Below the pieces are notes generated by a model, which was not told where the DNA came from, did no database searches, and saw only the letters and a program-made list of their open reading frames with translations. DNA of 64,000 nt from Alphaproteobacteria bacterium. GTDB taxonomy: Bacteria; Pseudomonadota; Alphaproteobacteria; RF32; CAG-239. Positions within the stretch are counted from its first letter, which is position 1; every line of letters starts with the position of its first letter. Shown here piece by piece: positions 9,080 through 18,727 of this stretch. Where the stretch lies: positions 1 through 64,000 of the forward strand of contig SUUX01000002.1 of the NCBI GenBank assembly GCA_015062305.1. The letters run 5' to 3'. A program made the position numbers and the translations under genes.

Positions 9080-10140
9080 TGAACACTTTAATTATTCCAT
9101 GTGCAGGAAAATCTAGCCGTTTTCCTAATATGAAACCAAAATACATGCTAACACATCCAGACGGAAAATTGATGATTGAGAAATCTATGGAGAAAGTTAA
9201 TGTAGATGTGTTTGATAGAATAATTATCACCATCGTTAAGCCTCATGATGAAAAATATGAAGCTAAACTTATAATGGAGCAAGTTTTTAAGAACAACCCT
9301 AAGGTTGAAATTTGTATGCTTGATGATTTCACATCATCTGCTAGTGAAACCGTTTATTTAACATTAAAGAAAATGAATGTTAATGGCTCTTTTGTTATTA
9401 AAGATTCAGATAATAGAGTAGAAGTATACTTTGATAAACATATCAAAAATTCAATTGTGGGTTATAATTTACACGAACATCCGGATATTACAAACATTCC
9501 TGGAAAAAGTTTTCTCATAATAAATGAACAAGGAATTATTCATGATATTATAGAAAAACAGGTTGTTTCAAATATTATATGCTTAGGCGTATATTGTTTT
9601 GAGAATGCCTCTGATTTCATAAAAGCATATGATGAAATGCATACAAAGAAAATATCCGGTGAAATGTATATAAGCCATGTAATTTCTTATATGCTAGCAT
9701 CAAACAATTATGTATTTTCATCAATATTAGCTCTTTCATATGATGATTGGGGAACTTTATCAGAATGGAAAGAAGTCCAAAAGAAACACAGAACCTATTT
9801 TGTTGATATAGATGGTGTTTTAATGAAAAATTGTGGCAAATATGGAAGTCGAAATTGGTATAATAACACAGAAACACTTCCGGAAAATATGAAAGTAATC
9901 AGAGAGCTACAAGATTATGGAGCTCAAATTGTAATCACAACATCTCGTCCAGAAGAATTTAGAACAGATTTAGAAAAAATCTTAAATGAAAACGGAATTA
10001 AACCATACGCAATATTAATGGGAATGAATCATGCCGCTAGAGTTGTTGTAAACGATTTTGCGCCAACAAATCCATATCCTTCAGGAATAGCCATTACATT
10101 GCCTAGAAATAGCAATATAAAGGAGTATTTCAATGACTAA
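9079..10140 (+). CDS. Nucleotidyltransferase fused to C-terminal HAD-like domain
   Basis: N-terminal LIIPCAGKSSRFPNMKPKYM; C-terminal YFVDIDGVLMKN...VITTSRPEEFRTDLEKILNENGI. Confidence 0.8.
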   Translation: MNTLIIPCAGKSSRFPNMKPKYMLTHPDGKLMIEKSMEKVNVDVFDRIIITIVKPHDEKYEAKLIMEQVFKNNPKVEICMLDDFTSSASETVYLTLKKMNVNGSFVIKDSDNRVEVYFDKHIKNSIVGYNLHEHPDITNIPGKSFLIINEQGIIHDIIEKQVVSNIICLGVYCFENASDFIKAYDEMHTKKISGEMYISHVISYMLASNNYVFSSILALSYDDWGTLSEWKEVQKKHRTYFVDIDGVLMKNCGKYGSRNWYNNTETLPENMKVIRELQDYGAQIVITTSRPEEFRTDLEKILNENGIKPYAILMGMNHAARVVVNDFAPTNPYPSGIAITLPRNSNIKEYFND

Positions 10141-11644
10141 TTTTGCAATAATACTAGCCGCAGGAATTGGAAGCAGACTATATCCGATAACCCAGGAAAT
10201 GCCAAAATCATTAGTTAAAGTTAATGGTCGTGAAATACTTGATTATCAAATTCAAGGATATATAAAATCTGGAATAAAAGAAGAAAATATATTTATTGTC
10301 ACAGGATATAAACACAAAATGATGGTTGAATATTTGCAAAATAACTATCCTAAAGTGCAAGAAATATACAGCCCAGATTACTTAACAACAAATAATATGT
10401 ATTCTCTTTATTTAGGACTAAATAAAATAAACGAAGTTGGTTTCAACAATTTACAATATTTGTTTATAAATAATGCAGATTGTCTTTACGACGAAGTACT
10501 AATGAATGAATTTGTTAATTCTGAATTTCAGAATGCTATAGCTTGTGATGTTGGTAGTTATATTGAAGAATCAATGAAGGTTGTTGTAAGAGATGATAAT
10601 TCATTGGTAAATATTGCCAAAACTATTTCAGCAGAAGAAGGATATGGAGTTTCAGTAGATTTATATAAATATTCATCTCAAACAGTATCTCGTTTGTACG
10701 ATATAGTAAAAGATTTCATTGAAGTAAAAAAAGATTTAAAACAATGGACAGAAGTTGCTTTTCCTGAACTTTTCAAAACAGAAAAAGTACTTCCTTTTGA
10801 TATTAAAGGAAAAAAATGGGTCGAAGTAGATAATAATGATGACCTGTTATTAGCAGACAAATTATTTTCAAAATTTAACATAAAAAACAAAAAAGCTCTT
10901 ATTTGTGATATGGATGGAACAGTTTATTTAGGAAATAAACCAATAGAGCAAGCTATAAATTTTATAAAAAATAACACTTTAAAATATTACTTTTTAACAA
11001 ACAATACATCAAAAACACCTGATGATTATGTAAATAAGTTATCATCTTTGGGAATAAAAGCTGATGAACAAGATATCTTAACCCCATTACATGTACTAAA
11101 AGATTATTTGAAAGAAAAAAAATATCATTCGGTTTATTTGTTGGCAAACACAAAAGTAACAGAATATCTCAAAAAACAACTACCAACCATTGTTTTTGAA
11201 TACTCTCCAAAAAATAATGAAGCTGTTGTTTTGACCTATGACACAGAAATAAATTACGACAAAATGCAAGAAATGAGCTTTTTACTAAATAATTGTTCTG
11301 TAGAATACATTGCAACTCATCATGATGTTTTTTGTCCTACTGAAAATGGTCCTGTTCCCGACATTGGTTCATTTATTACACTATTTGAACAAACAACACA
11401 TAAGAAACCAACCATTATTCTGGGAAAACCATCTGTAACTATAGCAGGAAATATTTTAAAGCAATATGAAACTAATGATATTGCTGTTGTTGGTGACAGA
11501 TTATATACAGACAAGAAATTAGCAGATAATCTGACCTGTGATTTTATCTGTGTTTTATCAGGTGAAACAACAAGATTAGATGTTCAAAAATATACAGGAA
11601 CTTATCCAAGCATAATTGTCAGTAATCTTGGAGAAATAAAATGA
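10133..11644 (+). CDS. Nucleotidyltransferase fused to NagD-like HAD phosphatase
   Basis: N-terminal FAIILAAGIGSRLYPITQEMPKSLVKVNGREILDYQI; C-terminal ALICDMDGTVYLGNKPIEQAINFI...FLTNNTSKTPDDY...VVGDRLYTDKKLADNL. Confidence 0.85.
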   Translation: MTNFAIILAAGIGSRLYPITQEMPKSLVKVNGREILDYQIQGYIKSGIKEENIFIVTGYKHKMMVEYLQNNYPKVQEIYSPDYLTTNNMYSLYLGLNKINEVGFNNLQYLFINNADCLYDEVLMNEFVNSEFQNAIACDVGSYIEESMKVVVRDDNSLVNIAKTISAEEGYGVSVDLYKYSSQTVSRLYDIVKDFIEVKKDLKQWTEVAFPELFKTEKVLPFDIKGKKWVEVDNNDDLLLADKLFSKFNIKNKKALICDMDGTVYLGNKPIEQAINFIKNNTLKYYFLTNNTSKTPDDYVNKLSSLGIKADEQDILTPLHVLKDYLKEKKYHSVYLLANTKVTEYLKKQLPTIVFEYSPKNNEAVVLTYDTEINYDKMQEMSFLLNNCSVEYIATHHDVFCPTENGPVPDIGSFITLFEQTTHKKPTIILGKPSVTIAGNILKQYETNDIAVVGDRLYTDKKLADNLTCDFICVLSGETTRLDVQKYTGTYPSIIVSNLGEIK

Positions 11645-12900
11645 ACAAAAAAATAGCCAATATTATATGTGCATTTATATGGAATAAAAGAAAAAGAGAT
11701 TGTTTACGTAACAAGCTTATAAATCCACATATTCAAAAAATAGCAAATAGATATAAGAAACATATAAAAAAACTTAAAACTATTGATAGAAAAGTACGAA
11801 TATGTTTTTATGTTACTGAAAATCAAAAATGGAAAGGTCAAGTTTTATTTGACGAATTGAAAAAAAATAACTTATTTGATGTTTTTGCAGTATTTGCACC
11901 AAGAACAAGAGAACAAAGTAGAACTTATGAAGCAATAAGTATCGATTTTGATTTTTTTAGCAATAAACTCAATCCAATTCATCTTGGGTACGATATTGAA
12001 AAAAATGAATATAGAAACTTACAAGAGTATAATCCCGATATTGTTTTTTATTCGCAACCTTGGGATATTCCATCAATAAATAGCATTCAAAACGTTTCTA
12101 AATATGCTTTAACTTGCTATATTCCATATGCTATAGCAGAAGCTATAACTCCAATGTTAAAAAATGTATATTCATTTCATTACTTGTTATGGAGGCATTA
12201 TACAGCTCATGAATTAATAAACGAACAATATAATAAAACAATACCTTATGTTGCAAACAACCTAAAAGCTGTAGGATATCCTGTACTAGATGATATTATA
12301 AACAATCATATAACAACAAAAGATAAACTTTATGATAATTGTGTTATATATGCGCCACATCATTCTTTTAAAGGGTCTTGGTTAGAATATGGAACATTTG
12401 ATTGGAACGGAAGGTATATTTTAGAATACGCAAAAAAACATCCAGAATTAAATTGGGTATTCCGTCCTCACCCTGATTTTAAGAATGCTGTTATCAATAA
12501 TGAGATAATGACAGAAAAAGAAATTGAAAATTATTTTAAGGAATGGAATAAAATAGGCTCGATAAGTGATAAAGGTAATTATGTAAATTTATTTAAAAAA
12601 TCAAAATGTATGATAACTGATTGCGGTAGCTTTATTACTGAGTATTTTGTAACACAAAAACCTCTTATTCATCTGCGTAATCCTAATGCAAAAGATTATA
12701 ATGGTCTGAATGATGTAATAAAAGAAACTCTTTATAAGGTTTATAATCTGAATGAATTAGAAAATGCGCTTAAAGATATTTTAGAAAAAAATGATGATTT
12801 ACAGCTAAGTAATAGACTTAAGTTGTTTGAAAAATTAAAGTTTGATAGAAGCCATTCTACATTAAATATTATAGATGATATTATAGGAGTTATAAAGTGA
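11641..12900 (+). CDS. CDP-glycerol glycerophosphotransferase-like (TagB/SpsB family)
   Basis: YAPHHSF...WVFRPHPDFKNAV...MITDCGSFITEYFVTQKPLIHLRNP. Confidence 0.8.
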   Translation: MNKKIANIICAFIWNKRKRDCLRNKLINPHIQKIANRYKKHIKKLKTIDRKVRICFYVTENQKWKGQVLFDELKKNNLFDVFAVFAPRTREQSRTYEAISIDFDFFSNKLNPIHLGYDIEKNEYRNLQEYNPDIVFYSQPWDIPSINSIQNVSKYALTCYIPYAIAEAITPMLKNVYSFHYLLWRHYTAHELINEQYNKTIPYVANNLKAVGYPVLDDIINNHITTKDKLYDNCVIYAPHHSFKGSWLEYGTFDWNGRYILEYAKKHPELNWVFRPHPDFKNAVINNEIMTEKEIENYFKEWNKIGSISDKGNYVNLFKKSKCMITDCGSFITEYFVTQKPLIHLRNPNAKDYNGLNDVIKETLYKVYNLNELENALKDILEKNDDLQLSNRLKLFEKLKFDRSHSTLNIIDDIIGVIK

Positions 12901-13946
12901 TTAAATCAAAAGATATATCTGTTGTTGTTCAAGGAGCTATCCATAACAAATTTACAAAAAAGTCATTATCTAGTATACGTAAACATCTTCCACAGGCTGA
13001 AATTATATTAAGTACGTGGGAAGGAACTGATGTTTCAAACTTAGATTATGATGTTATTTTACTTAATAAAGACCCTGGTGCTCATGTTTTTGACTGTAAT
13101 GGCCGAGTGCAGAATCAGAACAGACAAATTGTTTCTACAAAAAATGGGATAAAAAAAGCTTCTAGAAAATATGTATTGAAAATACGTTCTGATATGCAAA
13201 TATTAGGAACAAAATTTCTTCATTTTTTTGACAAGTATAATGATTATAATAATGAATTCAAAATTCTTAAAAAAAGAATATTGATTAATTCATTATTCAC
13301 TCGCCATTCCGAAAAAACTTGGTGGAATGATAAACCTTTTCTATTTCATACATCAGATTGGATGATGTTTGGATTAAAGGATGATTTATTAAACATTTGG
13401 GATATTCCTTTAGCTCCTGAACCTGAAACAAGCCAATATTTTAAGAACCACCCAGAAATTCCACACACAGATGGATGTTATTCACAATATCATGCTGAAC
13501 AATATATTTGGCTGTCTTTTTTACGAAAAAATGGATTTAATCCTAATTATGAACACTGGGAAATACATACAGATGAGTTAAAAGAATTAAATGATTTATT
13601 ATTGGTAAATAACACTATTCTATTAGAATATTTGAAAGAATTTGATATTATCAATTTGAAATATCCTAAACAATTGGGTAATAGTCCAACAATGCATCCT
13701 ATACATTGGATGCAAATGTACAAAAAATATTGTAATCAGAATTATAAAATGCCATTAAAATATGACTATGTAAATATATTTAAAATTAATAATAGATTAG
13801 AACACTTACATAAACATATTCATAATTTTATCACCCCTATAAGAAAGTTTTTCAAATGGATTTTTGAACCTATTTCTATACTATACTATGCTATAAAAAT
13901 AGGATTAAGAATCATAACAAGATTTCATAGAATTTTTAAAAGATAA
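12897..13946 (+). CDS. WavE-like lipopolysaccharide synthesis protein
   Basis: ISVVVQGAIHNKFTKKSLSSIRKHLPQAEIILSTWEGTDVSNLDYD...NRQIVSTKNGIKKA...KIRSDMQI. Confidence 0.8.
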   Translation: MIKSKDISVVVQGAIHNKFTKKSLSSIRKHLPQAEIILSTWEGTDVSNLDYDVILLNKDPGAHVFDCNGRVQNQNRQIVSTKNGIKKASRKYVLKIRSDMQILGTKFLHFFDKYNDYNNEFKILKKRILINSLFTRHSEKTWWNDKPFLFHTSDWMMFGLKDDLLNIWDIPLAPEPETSQYFKNHPEIPHTDGCYSQYHAEQYIWLSFLRKNGFNPNYEHWEIHTDELKELNDLLLVNNTILLEYLKEFDIINLKYPKQLGNSPTMHPIHWMQMYKKYCNQNYKMPLKYDYVNIFKINNRLEHLHKHIHNFITPIRKFFKWIFEPISILYYAIKIGLRIITRFHRIFKR

Positions 13947-13963
13947 GAAGATGAGTTTTACAA

Positions 13964-15733
13964 ATGTATAATAAATTAAAACAAAAACTATCATCTTCAC
14001 CCTTAATCCAAAACTACTCTAAAATCTATCCATATGTGAAACCATATTGGATAAGAGCGTTAATTGCGGTTTTAATAACAATTCCTATCGGTTCAATGGA
14101 TGCGGTAATTGCATGGTCTTTGAAGCCTTATATGGATGTGGTTATGCTTGAACAACAAACCACAGCTAGTCAAACTATGTTAATTCCTATATTAATCATA
14201 GTTTTTAGTTCACTTCAAAGTCTTTTCAATTATACCGCAACCTATATGAATACTTGGGTTGGTCAAAAGATTGCCCAAGGAGTTAAGATAGATTTGTTTG
14301 ACAAGCTAATGCACTATAACGCAGGATATTTTGATAAACTTAACTCCGGTGATGTTTTATTTCGCTTCAATAATGATGTTGATATGGCTTGTAGCGGGCT
14401 TTTGGCTAACTTAAAACTTTTTACAACCAGAGTTTTCTCTTCCATATCTTTAATTGCAGTGCTTTTCTATAACTCTTGGCAATTAGCATTGGTAGCTGTA
14501 GTGGTTTTAGCCGGAGCTTTATATCCTCTTACAACTGTAAGAAGAAAAATTAAATCGGTAATGGACAAGACTATATTCTCCGGTGCCCGTGTGATGACAC
14601 ACTATAATGAAACCTTCAGTGGAAACCGTATTGTTACTTCTTACAACTTATACGATTATCAAAATGAACGTTTTAAGGAAACACTACGTTCTGTATTCAA
14701 ACTAGGTATGAAAATGGTACAACGTACAGGTATGATGTCTCCAATAATGCATTTTATTGTATCTTTGGGTATTGCGGCTGTTATTTGGCTCGGTAGTTAT
14801 TTGATTGTAACTCATCAAATTACTCCAGGAAACTTTGTATCGTTTATTACTGCTTTGATAATGCTTTATAATCCTATCAAATCCATTGGTAATAACTTCA
14901 ATTCCGTTCAAATGGCTTTGATGGCTATGGAACGTGTATTCGGTTTATTGGAAGAAGTTCCTGTTATTACCAATAAGCCAAATGCCAAAAAACTAGGAAA
15001 AATCAAAAAATCCATCGATTACAAAGATGTTTGCTTTGAATATGTTAAAGATAAGCCAATCTTAAAAAATGTAAATTTAAATATCAAATATGGTGAAACC
15101 ATAGCTTTTGTCGGTAATTCCGGTGGTGGTAAAACTACTCTGGTAAACTTGTTGCCCAGATTTTATGATATTAAGTCTGGTAGTATAACTATTGATGGGC
15201 AAGATATCCGAGATTTAGAGCTTAATTCTTTACGAGATAAAATAGCTATCGTTTTTCAAGACAATTTCTTGTTTTCAGGTACAATTAGAGAAAATATATT
15301 GCTTGGCAGAACAGATGTAAGCGAAAAACAACTAAACGAAGCCATTAAATGTGCCTGTTTGGAAGAGTTTATCAATTCCTTGGATAAAGGTTTAGATACC
15401 GAGATTGGTGAACGAGGTGTTTTGCTTTCCGGTGGTCAGAAACAAAGAATAGCAATCGCCAGAGCTTTTATTAAAGATGCTCCGATTGTTATTTTAGACG
15501 AAGCAACATCAGCTCTTGATAATAAATCGGAAGCAGTTGTTCAACAGGCTATTGATAACCTAATGAAAGATAGAACGGTATTTATTATTGCTCACCGTCT
15601 ATCCACCGTAAGGAATGCCGATAAGATTGTTGTTGTAAACTATGGTGAAATTGTAGAAATCGGAACTCATGAAGAATTATTGGCAAAAGATAACTCAATC
15701 TATGGTTCATTATATAAAACACAGATAAAGTAA
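13964..15733 (+). CDS. MsbA-like ABC transporter, fused permease and ATPase
   Basis: TM domain followed by GNSGGGKTTLVNLLPRFYD, LLSGGQKQRIAIARA and ILDEATSALD motifs. Confidence 0.95.
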   Translation: MYNKLKQKLSSSPLIQNYSKIYPYVKPYWIRALIAVLITIPIGSMDAVIAWSLKPYMDVVMLEQQTTASQTMLIPILIIVFSSLQSLFNYTATYMNTWVGQKIAQGVKIDLFDKLMHYNAGYFDKLNSGDVLFRFNNDVDMACSGLLANLKLFTTRVFSSISLIAVLFYNSWQLALVAVVVLAGALYPLTTVRRKIKSVMDKTIFSGARVMTHYNETFSGNRIVTSYNLYDYQNERFKETLRSVFKLGMKMVQRTGMMSPIMHFIVSLGIAAVIWLGSYLIVTHQITPGNFVSFITALIMLYNPIKSIGNNFNSVQMALMAMERVFGLLEEVPVITNKPNAKKLGKIKKSIDYKDVCFEYVKDKPILKNVNLNIKYGETIAFVGNSGGGKTTLVNLLPRFYDIKSGSITIDGQDIRDLELNSLRDKIAIVFQDNFLFSGTIRENILLGRTDVSEKQLNEAIKCACLEEFINSLDKGLDTEIGERGVLLSGGQKQRIAIARAFIKDAPIVILDEATSALDNKSEAVVQQAIDNLMKDRTVFIIAHRLSTVRNADKIVVVNYGEIVEIGTHEELLAKDNSIYGSLYKTQIK

Positions 15734-15752
15734 ATTTTGAAAGGACTAAAAT

Positions 15753-16253
15753 ATGCCATATAGAAATAAAACATATGTAGCGTTTGATGGAGACAATGAT
15801 ATTCATTGTTACTATTTAATGAAGGCCTGGAAACAGAATGATAATACTAATTTTGATTTTTATGATGCCCATGATATAAATACAGCTCAAGATACGAGTA
15901 CGGAAGAAACGATTAAGTGTCGTTTGCGTGAACGTATGGCTAATAGTAAAGTTTTTGTTCTTCTTGTAGGAGAACATACTAAAAATTTATATAAATTTGT
16001 ACGCTGGGAAATAGAAGAAGCTATAAGAAGGGATTTACCAATAATTGTTGTAAATTTAAATGGTTGTGGTCGACTAGATGAGCAAAATTGCCCTCCTATT
16101 CTTAGAGATAAGTTAGCTGTACACATAAACTTCTCTCCTAAAATTATGCAATATGCTTTAGAAAATTGGCCGTCTGAATATTATCGCTTGAAAAGCAGTG
16201 GAACAGTTGGCTCAAGATATTATGGAGATCATATATATGCTAAACTTCGTTAA
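15753..16253 (+). CDS. TIR-like protein (Thoeris ThsB-like)
   Basis: NKTYVAFDGDNDIHCYYLMKAW...SKVFVLLVGEHTKNLYKFVRWEIEEAIRRDLPIIVVNLNG: TIR-like fold with W-x-x-x-E context; paired with a TM-Macro gene. Confidence 0.8.
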   Translation: MPYRNKTYVAFDGDNDIHCYYLMKAWKQNDNTNFDFYDAHDINTAQDTSTEETIKCRLRERMANSKVFVLLVGEHTKNLYKFVRWEIEEAIRRDLPIIVVNLNGCGRLDEQNCPPILRDKLAVHINFSPKIMQYALENWPSEYYRLKSSGTVGSRYYGDHIYAKLR

Positions 16254-16254
16254 T

Positions 16255-17088
16255 ATGAGTAAAAAAGTTAATTTTTTTGATTTATATATTAGAAAAAAGT
16301 TTTATACAATTCTATCTATTATTTCAACAATTGAAACTTTTATTTTAATTGGAATAAATATAGAAACATCATACAAAATTGAAGCATTATGTTTTAATTT
16401 ATTATTTATTGTCGTTCTATACTTAGGATTATGGATAAAAGCAAATACATTAAATAATATATCAATCACCATAAATAGATCTAGAATTGATATTGGTTTT
16501 GGCAATATTTTTGATAAGAAAGGTTTAAAAGTAATTGCATTTAATGAATATTTTGACACTATAGTAGATAATATAATTGTTTCAGAAAATACACTCAATG
16601 GAAAATATTTAAATATCTTAAGTGATGATGATATAAAAAAACTTAATAATACTATGGCACACGATCATCATCTGAAAAAAAACATTGTTGATGTTAATAA
16701 AAAAAGAAAACAAGGTAAAAAAAATAAATATAAACTGGGTAGCATTTATAAACATGGAGAGTTTCTTCTAACTGCCTTTTCTCGTTTTGATGATAACGAC
16801 AGAGCTTATTTATATATTTCAGACCTTATTTTATGTTTACTTAATTTTTGGGATGAAATTGATATAAAAAACTCCGGTCATACAGTTTGCGTTCCTCTCT
16901 TAGGAACAGGAATAACAAGATTGAAAGAATATATTGATATATCTGAGCAAGAACTGTTAGAAATTATATTATGGACATTAAAAATTAGTAGAATCAAAAT
17001 TACCCATCCAGCAAGATTGTGTATTGTAATTCATCCTGATAAAATTGAAAAAATCAATCTTCATAAAATTAAATATTTATTTGGATAA
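16255..17088 (+). CDS. TM-Macro effector candidate (type II Thoeris ThsA-like)
   Basis: Two hydrophobic segments near the N-terminus, then a macro-like C-terminal domain (VCVPLLGTGITRLKEYIDISEQELLEIIL). ATG at 16255 is likelier than the ORF-track start 16198. Confidence 0.78.
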   Translation: MSKKVNFFDLYIRKKFYTILSIISTIETFILIGINIETSYKIEALCFNLLFIVVLYLGLWIKANTLNNISITINRSRIDIGFGNIFDKKGLKVIAFNEYFDTIVDNIIVSENTLNGKYLNILSDDDIKKLNNTMAHDHHLKKNIVDVNKKRKQGKKNKYKLGSIYKHGEFLLTAFSRFDDNDRAYLYISDLILCLLNFWDEIDIKNSGHTVCVPLLGTGITRLKEYIDISEQELLEIILWTLKISRIKITHPARLCIVIHPDKIEKINLHKIKYLFG

Positions 17089-17182
17089 AATTGATCTTTA
17101 TATTTTAGACTATTTTAAGGAGACTTTGTAATTATACTTTCATTATGAAAGGTATATACATCTGCAATTATGAGTATATTCC

Positions 17183-17224
17183 ATCACCAATACAAGCGGC
17201 AGGTATAAAAACCTGCCGTTTTTC
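17183..17224 (+). repeat. ATCACCAATACAA + hairpin unit, copy 1
   Basis: ATCACCAATACAA (17183-17195), then CGGCAGGT-ATAAAA-ACCTGCCG and T-rich tract. Confidence 0.85.
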
Positions 17225-17465
17225 TTTATTTTCCAAGGCTTTCAGCGAGTTCGAATGTTCAGTTTTTAAATTTCTGGTTTTGGGAAGTTTTTACGAACTC
17301 GTTTATGCAAAAGTCTTTGTTTTTCAATATTTTGAGTGAGTTCAAATCTCGTTAGGTTGTTGGGATACTTAGACTGATAAATATATTCATAATATTTAAT
17401 CTTTACTTTGATGGTTTTTATTTGTAGTATTTATTTTGGATAGGCGAATTGTCTGTCTGGGGTGT

Positions 17466-17624
17466 GGAAACCTCTCCGATAGCGTATCGTGTAAAGACGA
17501 AACTTTTGCACGCCTGAAAGTCTATATGACTGGAAGGCGGCAAAATAAGCTATTCCAGTCAATATGTCGCACTATCTATCGGTAGTTTCCAACTTCCAGT
17601 CGCCTTCTATCAGGGCGACTTTTT
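17466..17624 (+). ncRNA. Structured RNA candidate: multi-branch fold ending in intrinsic terminator
   Basis: Outer stem GGAAAC/CCGATAG (17466-17482) with CTATCGG/GTTTCC (17576-17590); stem 17488-17496 with 17504-17512; GACTGGAA (17528-17535) with TTCCAGTC (17553-17560); terminator AGTCGCC/GGCGACT (17598-17620) plus T tract. Confidence 0.6.
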
Positions 17625-17652
17625 AGTCAAATAAATAATAGGGAACTACATT

Positions 17653-18336
17653 ATGAAAAAAATATTAAGTTTATTTATATTGGTAATTATGCTATCGGGA
17701 TGTGCATCTGTTCAAGGATGGAAATACACTTCAGAACCAAAAGTTTATAAAAAACCAGATATTAATAAGACTATAGTTATTGCCCCATTACGTGATGAAC
17801 GTATCAATGAGAATGGAGCTAAAGCTAGTGCTTGGTTAGCACTGATTCCTTTAGTACCATACAGTACATTAAGTGAAGTTAATGTACCTGAATCATCGCC
17901 TTTTTTGAAATTTAAACCAATTGAAGATTTTCCTAAAGCAATTTCAGAAGAAATAAACAACGCTTCATTATTTAAGGAAAGCTATTTTTCAGATAGAACT
18001 AGCGATGCTGATTTTATACTGACTGGAACATTGAAAGAAAGTAAAATTATACAGCGATGGACTTTTTATGGATTGTCACTCCCAGGCGATTTGTTGTGGC
18101 TTTTAGGCATGCCGTTGGGTAGAACTCATAATGATATTGAAGTAGAATTTAAGTTAATAGATAAGAATTATAATATATATTTTGAAAAAACATATAAAAC
18201 TAAAGAAAAATTCAACAATGGATATTGGACCAATCCGCATGAAAGTTTTCGTTTTGAAATAGCTTTCAAACGCATTGCATTAGAGTTAATTGAGGATTTA
18301 CGAAAAGTAATTCCTTCATTAAATGATAAGAAATAG
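17653..18336 (+). CDS. Lipoprotein of unknown function
   Basis: Signal peptide with lipobox (MLSGC); 227 aa. Confidence 0.7.
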   Translation: MKKILSLFILVIMLSGCASVQGWKYTSEPKVYKKPDINKTIVIAPLRDERINENGAKASAWLALIPLVPYSTLSEVNVPESSPFLKFKPIEDFPKAISEEINNASLFKESYFSDRTSDADFILTGTLKESKIIQRWTFYGLSLPGDLLWLLGMPLGRTHNDIEVEFKLIDKNYNIYFEKTYKTKEKFNNGYWTNPHESFRFEIAFKRIALELIEDLRKVIPSLNDKK

Positions 18337-18357
18337 CTCGTAAACCGTAAGCTTTGC

Positions 18358-18577
18358 ATCACCAATACAAAAAGCCTCCCCTTGTGGGAGGTTTTTTGTG
18401 TTGGTAATTCTAACAGAGCTGAAGAACCCATTGGGTTCGGAGTGGATAGTTGGTGAAAACGAGTGTTGAGCTTAGCAAATCGCTTAGCGAAACACGATGT
18501 TTGAGCCTTACGACACGAGGAGGACCCGCGAAACTTTGAGCGGGAGTACCCAATCCCGCCAAAGATCACCAATAAAA
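18358..18577 (+). repeat. ~215 bp dispersed repeat, copy A (with ATCACCAATACAA copies 2 and 3 at its ends)
   Basis: Near identical to 24487-24705 in direct orientation; begins with a 20-bp stem (18361-18380 with 18386-18405). Confidence 0.9.
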
Positions 18578-18727
18578 TAAAGACTTTCGGATGTTTTCTG
18601 AAAGTCTTTTTGTTTTTTCATACAGACAGGATGTTGTATTAAAACTTGTTAATTTCTGGTTCATCGTCAAATTTAGGGCAAAGGTAAAAAATTATAAAAA
18701 ATATTACACATCAATTCGACCTGTTAC

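Noticed and set aside
16198-16254. Upstream extension of the TM-Macro ORF
   Set aside because: It would overlap the TIR gene by 56 bp; ATG at 16255 directly after the TIR stop is more plausible.
17245-17315. GTTCGAAT motif at 17250 and 24755 as tRNA T-arm
   Set aside because: No surrounding cloverleaf; the shared sequence belongs to the intergenic repeat flank (CCTTTCAGCGAGTTCGAATGTT).
17145-17339. Small plus-strand ORF MKGIYICNYEY...
   Set aside because: It spans the ATCACCAATACAA box and hairpin repeat; no coding support.
18168-18572. Minus-strand ORF (GIGYSRSKFRGSSSCRKAQTSC...) and its twin at 24488-24709
   Set aside because: It lies across the 215-bp repeat, its hairpins and the end of the lipoprotein gene; the peptide similarity only reflects the DNA repeat.
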